Below the pieces are notes generated by a model. The model ran no database searches and was not told the DNA's origin. It was given only the letters and a program-made list of their open reading frames with translations. This document shows positions 35,850-43,208 of a stretch of DNA of 64,000 bases, piece after piece. Each line of letters begins with the position of its first letter. Within the stretch, counting starts at the first letter, position 1. The position numbers and the translations under genes were made by a program. Origin of the DNA: an uncultured Clostridia bacterium (GTDB taxonomy: Bacteria > Bacillota > Clostridia > UBA1381); NCBI GenBank assembly GCA_944392335.1, contig CALXWJ010000065.1, positions 1 through 64,000 on the forward strand. Direction: 5' to 3'.

Positions 35850-36998
35850 TTATTGTACCGTTGCATATTCCAGCCAGCGATATATCAGTTCATCATTTTC
35901 ACCATACATGCCAAGCTCGATGCGGTATGTGTTTTTGCTTATAAAGCTTGCGTAATATTCTTCATCCGAATACTTTAAGGTGCTTGACTGCCTTCCATCT
36001 ATGGGCTTTGGCGCATACAGCGTTATCGTTTTTCCGTCGGCAGTTACTTCTGCCTGCGTGCTGTCATTATATATTTTTGCTTTATAGCCGTTTTCATCCT
36101 TTTGGATTCCTCCTAATGAGCTTACTCTGTGACCGTCGGCATTATAGACGCTTGCTTTTATGTTTTTTATTTCATCATATTGCGAATCGGCTTTGATCAC
36201 CATTTTATCATTGGCTGCATAAAGGATTTCTACGTCAATGCCATTGACCGTCCGGTTTTTATAGTTGTTTTTTTCAAAATCCAAAAATAATGATGAATCT
36301 GAAACCGAATTAACAATATTAAGATATGTGCGGTCAAAATCTCCGAGTATATCTGCTTTTTCCGGTCTGAATACAGTATCGGCTATCTCTGACGCATCAA
36401 AATTCATTTCTTCTGATAATTCTAAAAATTCCATTGCAGGATTGATCATAATACCCTCATCATCAAGTTCAAATGTAATGCGTATATGTCTGCCGTCATC
36501 GGGCTGAATATTAAAGTCGTTCGTTAATTCTTCGGGCAGTCCGCTGAAATTCATTATATATCTGTTTTCGTAATCCAAAAGTGAAACAGTCTGACTTAAT
36601 CTTAATATATTGCTTCCCGATGAAAAGGTACCTATGATAGAATTTCTGATATTCCCCTTTGTATCCCTGAATGCATATTCGCCGATATTGACATCTACGG
36701 TACCATTATCGCCTGCAAATTCTTCGGCCCAGTCCGGAATAGGATTATTACCGATATCTATACTGAATTTTATTCCCGATAGATAATATATCTCATTTTT
36801 ATCCCAATGCTCCAACCCGTCATCTTGAGAAACTGCCATAACAACGGTTGCGGCACTAAATGCAATTGTAAGTGCAAGCGTCATAACAAGTGACATTGTT
36901 TTTGCTATTTTGCTGTTTTTGGAACGTATTTTTGCAAATCGCCTTTGCAGCATCCTTTTACTGCTGCTCATTTTGGTTGTGTATAAATTTTCAAGCAT
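35850..36998 (-). CDS. Membrane protein resembling the C-terminal part of a BlaR1-type sensor
   Basis: Product of 382 residues. The start SSSKRMLQRRFAKIRSK, followed by one transmembrane segment (about 33-56, MSLVMTLALTIAFSAATVVMA), looks like the segment that joins the M56 peptidase domain to the extracellular sensor in BlaR1/MecR1 proteins. The remaining 320 residues would be extracellular and beta-rich, with no recognised domain. The M56 HExxH peptidase and the preceding membrane helices are missing. AAAGGATGG sits before the ATG at 36998, so it is probably still translated. It lies directly downstream of a BlaI-type repressor, the normal partner of BlaR1. A partial hairpin repeat lies in the junction. 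Alternatively it may be a membrane protein that never had the protease. Confidence 0.6.
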   Translation of the reverse strand: MLENLYTTKMSSSKRMLQRRFAKIRSKNSKIAKTMSLVMTLALTIAFSAATVVMAVSQDDGLEHWDKNEIYYLSGIKFSIDIGNNPIPDWAEEFAGDNGTVDVNIGEYAFRDTKGNIRNSIIGTFSSGSNILRLSQTVSLLDYENRYIMNFSGLPEELTNDFNIQPDDGRHIRITFELDDEGIMINPAMEFLELSEEMNFDASEIADTVFRPEKADILGDFDRTYLNIVNSVSDSSLFLDFEKNNYKNRTVNGIDVEILYAANDKMVIKADSQYDEIKNIKASVYNADGHRVSSLGGIQKDENGYKAKIYNDSTQAEVTADGKTITLYAPKPIDGRQSSTLKYSDEEYYASFISKNTYRIELGMYGENDELIYRWLEYATVQ

Positions 36999-37033
36999 TT
37001 ATTCCATCCTTTCATACTGATTCCGGAATTGTT

Positions 37034-37083
37034 TTCAATAAGGGCTTGTCCTGTTATTAAACAAGGGCAAAAGCTGTGTTGTT
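37034..37083 (+). repeat. Dispersed hairpin repeat, partial copy between the repressor and the BlaR1-like gene
   Basis: Only the left module is present: TTCAATAAGGGCTTGTCCTG, then AACAAGGGCAAAAGC. The stem keeps pairing through a C-G to T-A exchange relative to other copies. It sits in the 131-base gap between the BlaI-type gene and the truncated sensor gene. Confidence 0.75.
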
Positions 37084-37129
37084 CATTTATAAGAATAGTT
37101 TTTAACGGCCCATATATTCTTCCGGCCTC

Positions 37130-37501
37130 TTATTCAAGCTCAAACATCTTTTTTAAATCATCAATTTCATCTTTTGATATTGCGTCGCTTTGTACGAGTG
37201 ATGCAACAAAATTTTTTAATGAACCGTCATACAGCTTTGAGAGCAATGAACGGGATTCGTTTACATTGTATTCCTCTTGTTTAAGAATGGGATAATAATA
37301 ATTTGCCTTTCCTTTCTTTTCATAACCGATAACACCCTTTTTAGCCAATCTCTGCATAAGTGTCGACACGGTCGATGGCGTCCACTCCTTTCCCTCCAGT
37401 AAATTGCATACATCTCCTACCATCAGCTTTTTATCCTCACGCCATAAAATCTTCATTATTGCGTATTCCGAATCGGTTATAACCTGTTTTACCATTGACA
37501 T
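37130..37501 (-). CDS. BlaI/MecI/CopY-family repressor
   Basis: Winged-helix repressor of 123 residues, the family's normal length. Recognition features include SEYAIMKILWREDKKLMVGD, then TPSTVSTLMQRLAKKGVIGYEKKG, and a C-terminal dimerisation helix. Two family-type operators, TACATTTGTA and TACACTTGTA, lie in its own promoter region, so autoregulation is expected. The ATG at 37501 follows a GGGGGG Shine-Dalgarno. The usual BlaR1 partner downstream has lost its protease half, so the inducing signal must come from elsewhere or the repressor may act constitutively (inference). Confidence 0.9.
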   Translation of the reverse strand: MSMVKQVITDSEYAIMKILWREDKKLMVGDVCNLLEGKEWTPSTVSTLMQRLAKKGVIGYEKKGKANYYYPILKQEEYNVNESRSLLSKLYDGSLKNFVASLVQSDAISKDEIDDLKKMFELE

Positions 37502-37525
37502 ATAAAAACCCCCCGTTTATATAAT

Positions 37526-37535
37526 TACATTTGTA
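37526..37535. promoter_or_regulatory. BlaI-type operator 1
   Basis: TACATTTGTA is a palindrome of the TACA-N2-TGTA form bound by BlaI/MecI repressors. It lies 25 bases upstream of the repressor start codon, between the -10 and the gene. Confidence 0.75.
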
Positions 37536-37547
37536 GCTACTATCTAT

Positions 37548-37576
37548 ATTTTACACTTGTAGCTTTAGTTTGTCAA
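37548..37576 (-). promoter_or_regulatory. Sigma-A promoter of the BlaI-type gene
   Basis: On the minus strand TTGACA (37571-37576) and TAAAAT (37548-37553) are separated by 17 bases. The operator at 37552-37561 overlaps the -10 end of this promoter. Confidence 0.7.
37552..37561. promoter_or_regulatory. BlaI-type operator 2
   Basis: TACACTTGTA is the second TACA-N2-TGTA palindrome, 26 bases from the first. It overlaps the promoter spacer and -10, an ideal position for repression. Confidence 0.75.
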
Positions 37577-37602
37577 TAGTTTTTTTTATTTTAATAAAAA
37601 AA

Positions 37603-37793
37603 TTTAATAAGGGCTTGTCACGTTATTCAATAAAGACAAAAGCCCAGGCTGTGCTTTGCTGTATTCAATGGGAGATTGCACTCTCGCTGATTACAAATAT
37701 TGAAACCCGCCGCTGATTACGGCGGGGGACAACATGTGCGCAGTTATAAATATACCCCCGCTCAAAGGCGGGGGATATCTTATACGCAGTTTT
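37603..37793 (+). repeat. Dispersed hairpin repeat with duplicated right module
   Basis: It begins TTTAATAAGGGCTTGTCACG, has a second stem AAAGC/GCTTT, a third module with GGGAGATTGCACTCTC and a right hairpin CCCGCCG/CGGCGGG ending GCGCAGTTATAA (37749). A second right module follows at once (CCCCCGC-TCAAAG-GCGGGGG, ending ACGCAGTTTTA). The 98 bases from here to the next stop codon hold no gene. Confidence 0.82.
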
Positions 37794-37890
37794 ATTGTTA
37801 CTCATTATCACTGCCACAATCGGCAGCATACATGTCAACAAACTCATATTCTTTCATGAAAAAGGGAGTACATCTTTATGATATATCAAC

Positions 37891-38793
37891 TCAACCCCTG
37901 TAATCAATCCGAATAAATGGTTCTTCAATTTTTTCATCGACTAAAAGCATATATTTTTTCGGATGCCGATATGCATTTGCAAACGCCTCATTTTTACGAT
38001 AATCCCTAAGTTGTTTCAAATTCAACTCGGTAGTATAAATCCCCTCCTCTTTCCCTGCCTGCAAAATACAAATATCCCGAGAGCCCTCCGAATCCGGAAG
38101 ATATGCCATACCGTCAAAGACGCTTGAAGCGCCGTTGCAGTCGGGAACGCCGTAAGGATAATTGCACGTAGCGATCGATAACATATTTTCAAAGGCCCTT
38201 GCACGTAACTGCGAAAGGCGGTTGATTTCCATAGGACAGGCATTGGGAACTAAGATAAGCTCCGCGCCTTTTAGCATTAAGATTCTTGCACTCTCAGGGA
38301 ATTCCCTGTCAAAACAAATCATTGCCCCCACCTTCACATCACCGCAGCCGGTATTAAGCGAACACACATAAAAATCTTCACCCGGCATTAAATTCCGTTC
38401 TACATCAAAATCACAGGTATGTACCTTTGAATAAGTTAATGCTCTTTCTCCGAATCTATCAAAAAGGATTAATGTATTACGCGGCAGATCATTGGTTTTT
38501 TCAAGCAAAGTAATCCCTATTGCCATTTTCAATTCTTTTGCAAGATCACGAAATGAAAGAACAAAATCACTGTTTAGAGAAATTGCTTCAGCCTTCCATT
38601 CTTCAACAGGTCTGTTGTAAATGTTGTATCCGTTGCTCCACATTTCGGGAAATAGAGCAATTTCTGCACCCATCCTGCTTGCTTTTTTGCAAAAATCAGT
38701 TCCTTTATTTAAATTCTCCTCCAACGTTTTACACGGTGATATTTGCAGTAATGCAATCTTTAACATTTGAGAATTTTCTTTTGATTTCGACAT
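37891..38793 (-). CDS. Carbon-nitrogen hydrolase (nitrilase superfamily)
   Basis: Cytoplasmic amidase-type enzyme of 300 residues. All three catalytic residues of the superfamily are visible: Glu in ALFPEMWSNGY, Lys in YSKVHTCDF and Cys in GAMICFDREFPE. Members hydrolyse amides such as N-carbamoyl compounds, omega-amides or deaminated glutathione; the substrate here is not predictable. The N-terminal ten residues before LKIALLQIS are unusually polar, and an internal ATG at residue 10 lacks a good ribosome-binding site, so the longer start is kept. It is probably monocistronic, followed by a 98-base gap and a hairpin repeat. Confidence 0.88.
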   Translation of the reverse strand: MSKSKENSQMLKIALLQISPCKTLEENLNKGTDFCKKASRMGAEIALFPEMWSNGYNIYNRPVEEWKAEAISLNSDFVLSFRDLAKELKMAIGITLLEKTNDLPRNTLILFDRFGERALTYSKVHTCDFDVERNLMPGEDFYVCSLNTGCGDVKVGAMICFDREFPESARILMLKGAELILVPNACPMEINRLSQLRARAFENMLSIATCNYPYGVPDCNGASSVFDGMAYLPDSEGSRDICILQAGKEEGIYTTELNLKQLRDYRKNEAFANAYRHPKKYMLLVDEKIEEPFIRIDYRG

Positions 38794-38913
38794 AACTCAT
38801 ATCTCCTATCTTTTATTTTTACACGGGCGTTCAATCTTGTTGTCCGCGATTACAGTAATTTTTAACATTCCGACACCAGGTCTTATTGTATCAACAGATA
38901 AAAACCATCTTTA

Positions 38914-39192
38914 TCAAGCATTTTTTTCCCCGATCGTTTTTCCCCAACAGCCTATTTTGGTGATCATGTCCTTTTCCGAATAATATGCATTCGGTGAATA
39001 TTCATCATCAGAGTATCGTATGCACATCAATGCAAGCTCTTTCATGAATTTATCAATATTGTGAGGTATTTTTTTCTCATCCGCTTTTATATCAAAGTAT
39101 ACTCTGTAAAATTCAGAACAAAAATATTCAAGCCCTATATATCCGCTTTTAAAACTTTCCAAAAGGTAAATCAGTTCTTCATACCTCGTCAT
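38914..39192 (-). CDS. Small protein, possibly colicin-type immunity family
   Basis: Acidic protein of 92 residues with a good ribosome-binding site (AAGGAG, seven bases before the ATG), so probably real. The pattern YEELIYLLESFKSGYIGLEYFCSEFYR followed by a tail rich in Asp/Glu/Tyr (split here for length) recalls self-protective colicin-like immunity proteins, but the resemblance is weak. No toxin gene is adjacent. It is preceded on the same strand by the small gene at 39289, separated by a terminator hairpin. Confidence 0.55.
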   Translation of the reverse strand: MTRYEELIYLLESFKSGYIGLEYFCSEFYRVYFDIKADEKKIPHNIDKFMKELALMCIRYSDDEYSPNAYYSEKDMITKIGCWGKTIGEKNA

Positions 39193-39242
39193 TGTGAATC
39201 TCCTTTACATATTTTAATGAAACGATTCTTTTTCTTAAAAGA

Positions 39243-39285
39243 AAAGACTGCGCCAAAAATAAAACACATATCGGCAGCAGTCTTT
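39243..39285 (-). terminator. Terminator of the 98-residue gene
   Basis: On the minus strand AAAGACTGC (39285-39277) pairs with GCAGTCTTT (39251-39243) and runs into a T-rich tract (TTCTTTT). It starts four bases after the stop codon at 39289. Confidence 0.75.
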
Positions 39286-39288
39286 GTA

Positions 39289-39585
39289 TTACATTGTACT
39301 TAACGCGTCCTGTAACCACCATGAACCAATATCAAATGCCTTGTAAAGATCATTTCTTTCACCAGTCCGATAATTGATCCCGGTACCTACTTCATCTACG
39401 GTATTATCCTGGATACTGAATTTTACCTTTGTTGAAACATCAATATCACCGACTTTTTTTGTTTCGAGAATTTCAATTTCCAATATTAATTTATCCTCAA
39501 GATTCCCGTAATAGATCTTATTACCCTTCCGGTAGATCGGTTTTCCTTTAAATGTCAGTCCCTTTGCTTTTTTTGCAGCTGCCAT
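39289..39585 (-). CDS. Conserved hypothetical protein of 98 residues
   Basis: A basic N-terminus (AAAKKAKGLTFKGKPIYRKG) leads into a beta-rich core (KIYYGNLEDKLILEIEIL, KVKFSIQD) and ends DLYKAFDIGSWWLQDAL. I associate this layout with a small uncharacterised protein common in gut Clostridia, but can assign no function. AAGGATG precedes the ATG, and a terminator immediately follows the stop. The high lysine content near the start could indicate nucleic-acid or ribosome binding (speculative). Confidence 0.7.
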   Translation of the reverse strand: MAAAKKAKGLTFKGKPIYRKGNKIYYGNLEDKLILEIEILETKKVGDIDVSTKVKFSIQDNTVDEVGTGINYRTGERNDLYKAFDIGSWWLQDALSTM

Positions 39586-39893
39586 ATAAACACATCCTTT
39601 CTTATATATGTAGATGCAGAAACAATTATTGCGATCACTGTATACCGCCTTAACATTTATTAAAATATTCGCTGACGTTCGCTTTTATGAATTGTTGATC
39701 AAATACACTGAAAATATCATATGACAGCGGTAATTTCAAGATTTTTGGCAGTCACTGTTCAATAATGGCTTGTCCCGTCTTGGGCGAGGACAAGAGCGCA
39801 GGCAAAGCTTGCGCTGTAATCAGTGGGAGATTGTACTCTCACTGACTACAAATATGGAACCCGCCGATTACGGCGGGAACATCTTGTCCACAA
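39586..39893. other. Intergenic region between korC-type gene and small protein
   Basis: About half of these 308 bases is a full hairpin repeat (39758-39899, overlapping the neighbouring stop codon). The rest (39586-39757) should carry the promoter of the 98-residue gene; I see no other structure. Confidence 0.5.
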
Positions 39894-39899
39894 TTATAA
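39758..39899 (+). repeat. Dispersed hairpin repeat, full copy ending in a stop codon
   Basis: This 142-base copy begins TTCAATAATGGCTTGTCCCG, has stems CTTGTCC/GGACAAG, GCGCAGGC-AAA-GCTTGCGC, GTAATCAGTG.../CACTGACTAC and CCCGCCG-ATTA-CGGCGGG, and ends CACAATTATAA. Its last six bases include the stop codon (39894-39896) of the convergent gamma-subunit gene. Confidence 0.88.
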
Positions 39900-40424
39900 A
39901 TTATAACCTCTTTCGATTAATTTCATGTTATAATCTATCAAATCTTTCTTTGTGGGTGGTACTGCTTTTTCAACTCCTGCCCTTATTTCTTCCAGTGTAA
40001 ATATTTCAGTATTTTTCAGCAATGCGCCGATCATGATCATATTTGCCATATTAGCCTTTGCTTCCTTTGTTGCAATTCCCGTTGCTTCAACCGGAACGAT
40101 CTTAACGTCATTTCTTTTTATATCTCTGTCAATAAGTGTTTTATCATAAATAATGGTTCCGCCCGGCAATACATCATTTTCAAACTTATCCAGCGACGGC
40201 TTATTCATGCTTATGAGAATATTTGGCGTAATGATGATCGGTGATCCTACCGGTTCATCCGAAACGATAACATGGCAATTTGCGGCGCCGCCTCTCATTT
40301 CAGGTCCGTATGACGGCAACCATGATAATTGCTTGCCTTTAACCAATGCTGTATATGCTAATATCTTTCCGGCAAAGAGGATACCCTGGCCGCCGAATCC
40401 GGTTATAATAATATTATCAGTCAT
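39894..40424 (-). CDS. 2-oxoacid:ferredoxin oxidoreductase, gamma subunit
   Basis: Gamma subunit (176 residues) of a four-subunit enzyme that oxidatively decarboxylates a 2-oxoacid to its acyl-CoA while reducing ferredoxin. The family start is clear: IIITGFGGQGILFAGKILAYTA, then a SWLPSYGPEMRGGAANC segment. It is the last gene of the five-gene operon, 14 bases after the beta subunit, with AAAGGAGG before the ATG. The alpha subunit resembles VorB, favouring branched-chain 2-oxoacids or 2-oxoglutarate over pyruvate. The stop codon lies within the right end of a dispersed repeat. Confidence 0.9.
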   Translation of the reverse strand: MTDNIIITGFGGQGILFAGKILAYTALVKGKQLSWLPSYGPEMRGGAANCHVIVSDEPVGSPIIITPNILISMNKPSLDKFENDVLPGGTIIYDKTLIDRDIKRNDVKIVPVEATGIATKEAKANMANMIMIGALLKNTEIFTLEEIRAGVEKAVPPTKKDLIDYNMKLIERGYNL

Positions 40425-40438
40425 TTTTGTGATCCTCC

Positions 40439-41188
40439 TTACTTATTTTCATTATCAATGTCCTTGTATACACCCAATGGGTAATAAGGAAGCATATCTT
40501 TTTGCAATCTCTTTATTGCTTCTATTGGAGATAATCCCCAGTTTGTAGGACAGGTAGAAAGTACTTCAACAAGTGAAAATCCTTTTCCTTCTATCTGATT
40601 TTGAAATGCCTTTTTAATTGAAGCCTTAGCCTTTTTTATATTCGGTACAGAATCCAATGCAACTCTTGCTATATAACTTGGTCCGTCAAGAGTCGATAAC
40701 ATTTCACAAACTCTTATAGGATTTCCCTGCGTTTTGATATCACGTCCGTACGGCGATGTCTGAGTGACCTGACCCGGAAGTGTTGTCGGAGCCATCTGTC
40801 CTCCGGTCATACCGTAAATTGTATTGTTAATAAATATAATGGTGATATTTTCGCCTCTTGCAGCAGAATGAACTGTTTCAGCTGTTCCGATAGCAGCCAA
40901 ATCACCATCTCCCTGATATGTAAATACTACCTTATCGGGATGTACTCTTTTTATACCTGTTGCAACGGCAGGAGCTCTTCCATGAGCTGCTTCCTGCATA
41001 TCGCAATTAAAATAATCATAAGCCATAACCGCACATCCAACCGGCGCGACACCGATTGCATTGCCCTCAACTCCCAATTCATCCAACACTTCGGCAACAA
41101 GTCTGTGACATATACCGTGTGTGCAGCCCGGGCAATAATGGAAAGGCGCGTCTGTTAAAGCATGTGGTTTTTGAAATACTATAGCCAT
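40439..41188 (-). CDS. 2-oxoacid:ferredoxin oxidoreductase, beta (thiamine diphosphate) subunit
   Basis: Thiamine-diphosphate-binding subunit of 249 residues. The N-terminal CPGCTHGICHRLVAEVLDELG and the GDGDLAAIGTAETVHSAARG motif (Mg/ThDP-binding GDG...N region, with NNTIYGMTGGQ) are diagnostic. Its ATG overlaps the alpha-subunit stop as TAATG, so the two chains are translationally coupled. The C-terminal part carries CPTNWG. It functions with the alpha, gamma and ferredoxin-like subunits in this operon. Confidence 0.92.
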   Translation of the reverse strand: MAIVFQKPHALTDAPFHYCPGCTHGICHRLVAEVLDELGVEGNAIGVAPVGCAVMAYDYFNCDMQEAAHGRAPAVATGIKRVHPDKVVFTYQGDGDLAAIGTAETVHSAARGENITIIFINNTIYGMTGGQMAPTTLPGQVTQTSPYGRDIKTQGNPIRVCEMLSTLDGPSYIARVALDSVPNIKKAKASIKKAFQNQIEGKGFSLVEVLSTCPTNWGLSPIEAIKRLQKDMLPYYPLGVYKDIDNENK

Positions 41189-42252
41189 TATTTTAAACCT
41201 CCTGCAATTTTTCTTACTTCCTCAATTATTTCCTGAGGAGTCGGAATAATACCTCCTGTTCTTCCGAAGAAGTATACGGGTGCTTTTCCGTTTACTGCAA
41301 TTTTTACATCTTCGACCATTTGTCCCATACTCATTTCTACCGAAAGAAATGCCTTAGCGGTTTTTGCAGCTTCTGCAAAAATTTTATCAGGGAACGGCCA
41401 TAATGTAATAGGTCTGATTACACCGACTTTTAAACCTTCACTGCGAAGCGTTTTGACAGCCGATTCAACAACACGGCTCGTTGTCCCGTAAGCAGTTACA
41501 ACGATGTCTGCATCCTCTATATCATGAGCTTCATAGCGCTGCTCTTTTTCCTTTATAATATCATATCTTTTCTGACGCTCAATGATTGTCTTTTCAAGCG
41601 CCTCAGGTGATAAATAAAGCGAATTTATAATGTTATGTTCCCTCTTTAAGCCGGTACCTGTTGTAGCCCAGCTTTTATCGGCTTTTTTCGGTTCGGGAAC
41701 GGAATCAAAGTCTACCGGCTCCATCATCTGGCCCAATGTACCGTCACCGAGAATCATTGCGGGTACTCTGTATTCTTCCGATTTATTAAACGCATCAGCT
41801 GTAAGCGATACAATTTCCTGCACCGAATTCGGCGCAAAAACTATCAAATGATAATCACCGTGTCCGCCGCCCTTTGTCACCTGGAAATAATCCGACTGCG
41901 CCGGCTGGATCCCGCCCAAGCCGGGGCCTCCTCTTACAATATCCACAATAACACACGGCAAATCCGCACCTGCTATGTAAGAAATACCCTCAGACTTCAA
42001 GCTGATACCGGGGCTTGATGAGCTTGTCATCGCGCGCGCGCCCGCACCTGCGGCACCGTATACCATATTAATGGCTGCCACTTCACTCTCAGCCTGTAAA
42101 AATACACCGCCGATTTTCGGCATTTTCTTTGCCATGTATGCGGATAATTCCGTCTGCGGAGTTATCGGATAACCGAAAAAATGTCTGCATCCTGAACGGA
42201 TTGCGGCTTCTCCGATAGCTTCATTTCCTTTCATTAAAACCTTTTCACTCAT
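41188..42252 (-). CDS. 2-oxoacid:ferredoxin oxidoreductase, alpha subunit (VorB-like)
   Basis: Alpha subunit of 354 residues containing the pyrimidine-binding domain (MKGNEAIGEAAIRSGCRHFFGYPITPQ, split) with the conserved Glu in FLQAESEVAAINM, and a C-terminal transketolase-type domain (VVTAYGTTSRVVESAV). It resembles VorB (3-methyl-2-oxobutanoate) or KorA. The ATG at 42252 is preferred over 42261 because GAGAGGTGG lies five bases before it. It sits 15 bases downstream of the ferredoxin-like subunit and overlaps the beta subunit by one base. Confidence 0.92.
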   Translation of the reverse strand: MSEKVLMKGNEAIGEAAIRSGCRHFFGYPITPQTELSAYMAKKMPKIGGVFLQAESEVAAINMVYGAAGAGARAMTSSSSPGISLKSEGISYIAGADLPCVIVDIVRGGPGLGGIQPAQSDYFQVTKGGGHGDYHLIVFAPNSVQEIVSLTADAFNKSEEYRVPAMILGDGTLGQMMEPVDFDSVPEPKKADKSWATTGTGLKREHNIINSLYLSPEALEKTIIERQKRYDIIKEKEQRYEAHDIEDADIVVTAYGTTSRVVESAVKTLRSEGLKVGVIRPITLWPFPDKIFAEAAKTAKAFLSVEMSMGQMVEDVKIAVNGKAPVYFFGRTGGIIPTPQEIIEEVRKIAGGLK

Positions 42253-42267
42253 TATATCCACCTCTCA

Positions 42268-42480
42268 TTATACGTCTTTTTCTACCGTAATTACCACATC
42301 GGGACATACTGTTGCACAAAAAGCGCAGCCTATACATTTTTCCTGTTCGGTAATCCGGGCCGGTCTGAAGCCCTTTGCATTAAGCCTGTCTTCCGCAAGT
42401 TTAATAATTTGCTTCGGGCATGCATTCACACAAAGCTCGCAGCCTTTACATCTGTCTTCACGAAAAGTTACTTTATTCAT
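42268..42480 (-). CDS. 4Fe-4S ferredoxin-like delta subunit
   Basis: Electron-carrier subunit of 70 residues with two [4Fe-4S] motifs, CKGCELCVNACP and CIGCAFCATVCP. It passes electrons from the ThDP site to free ferredoxin. The ATG at 42480, preceded by GAAAGGAAG, is used instead of an in-frame ATG at 42549 that lies inside the upstream ATPase gene and would add 23 residues lacking family similarity. Confidence 0.9.
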   Translation of the reverse strand: MNKVTFREDRCKGCELCVNACPKQIIKLAEDRLNAKGFRPARITEQEKCIGCAFCATVCPDVVITVEKDV

Positions 42481-42536
42481 TGCTTTTCTTCCTTTCTGTA
42501 TGGACTTATGGATAAAACGCTGAGGAAACACAAATT

Positions 42537-43208
42537 CTATAGTTCCCAAGGCATTTTTATATATATATTCATGGGGAATTTCCGGTCATCAAATTCTTTG
42601 GGAAGCTTTGACAAAGACTTTTCCAGTCCGCACTGCATGCTGACAGGTATTCCCATCTTTTCCGACAATTTACTGATCTGCTCATAATTTGAAAGCAAGG
42701 TATCTTCTGTTGTTAACTTGCCAAGATTCGTATTATTCGCAATATCGGTAAATTTAAGGCGTGACGCGTGTTCAATATTTTTTGCCATTTCAAAAAGCTC
42801 ATCGCAAGTTCCCGTAAGCGGTCTTTTTGTACTGACCACAAAAATCATACGATAAGGCTCATTTTTAAAAAAGCTGTTGTATTGACCGAGAACATAAGCG
42901 CCGTCGTCATCTCCGCCTACATCAAAAATAATATTTGATTTTTTATCATAAAATACTTTTTTAATTTCCTGCGGCACCGTCGGCATATCAAGGTTTGAAT
43001 TTGCAAATTCGGAAGCAATAAGCTCAATACCGTGTTCATTTAATATTTTTCTTGCGTCCGCGGTACGAAAATAAGGATTTACAATGTCCAAATCAATGAT
43101 CGTTACTTTTTTCCCCTCATTTGCAAGCTTTATGGCATAATTCAGTGCTACTTCGGTTTTTCCGCTGCCATAATGACCGCAAAAAATATTCAATCTTGCA
43201 CTCATCAT
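42537..43208 (-). CDS. P-loop ATPase (ParA/MinD/CooC-like)
   Basis: Cytoplasmic nucleotide-binding protein of 223 residues. It has a deviant Walker A, FCGHYGSGKTEVALNYA, then TIIDLDIVNPYFRT and a switch region NIIFDVGGDDDGAY. This resembles SIMIBI-class maturation ATPases more than a plasmid partition protein. It is the first gene of the oxidoreductase operon (56 bases before the ferredoxin-like subunit). A role in cluster assembly or enzyme activation is plausible from the context but unproven. CGGAGTG precedes two adjacent ATG codons at 43208 and 43205. Confidence 0.78.
   Translation of the reverse strand: MMSARLNIFCGHYGSGKTEVALNYAIKLANEGKKVTIIDLDIVNPYFRTADARKILNEHGIELIASEFANSNLDMPTVPQEIKKVFYDKKSNIIFDVGGDDDGAYVLGQYNSFFKNEPYRMIFVVSTKRPLTGTCDELFEMAKNIEHASRLKFTDIANNTNLGKLTTEDTLLSNYEQISKLSEKMGIPVSMQCGLEKSLSKLPKEFDDRKFPMNIYIKMPWEL

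Noticed and set aside
35697-35978. Open frames running through the hairpin repeat into the BlaR1-like gene
   Set aside because: Frames differ between repeat copies and contain indels relative to one another, so the repeat is not coding.
37034-37295. Plus-strand open frame opposite the BlaI-type gene
   Set aside because: Starts inside the repeat fragment, has no ribosome-binding site and lies antisense to the repressor.
31092-39899. CRISPR array
   Set aside because: The repeats are 45-190 bases, in both orientations, scattered between genes with uneven spacing, and no cas genes are present.
1717-39899. Terminal inverted repeats for the multi-hairpin family
   Set aside because: The left end (TTCAATAAGG) and right end (CAGTTATA) are not complementary, so a classical MITE with terminal inverted repeats is not supported for this family.
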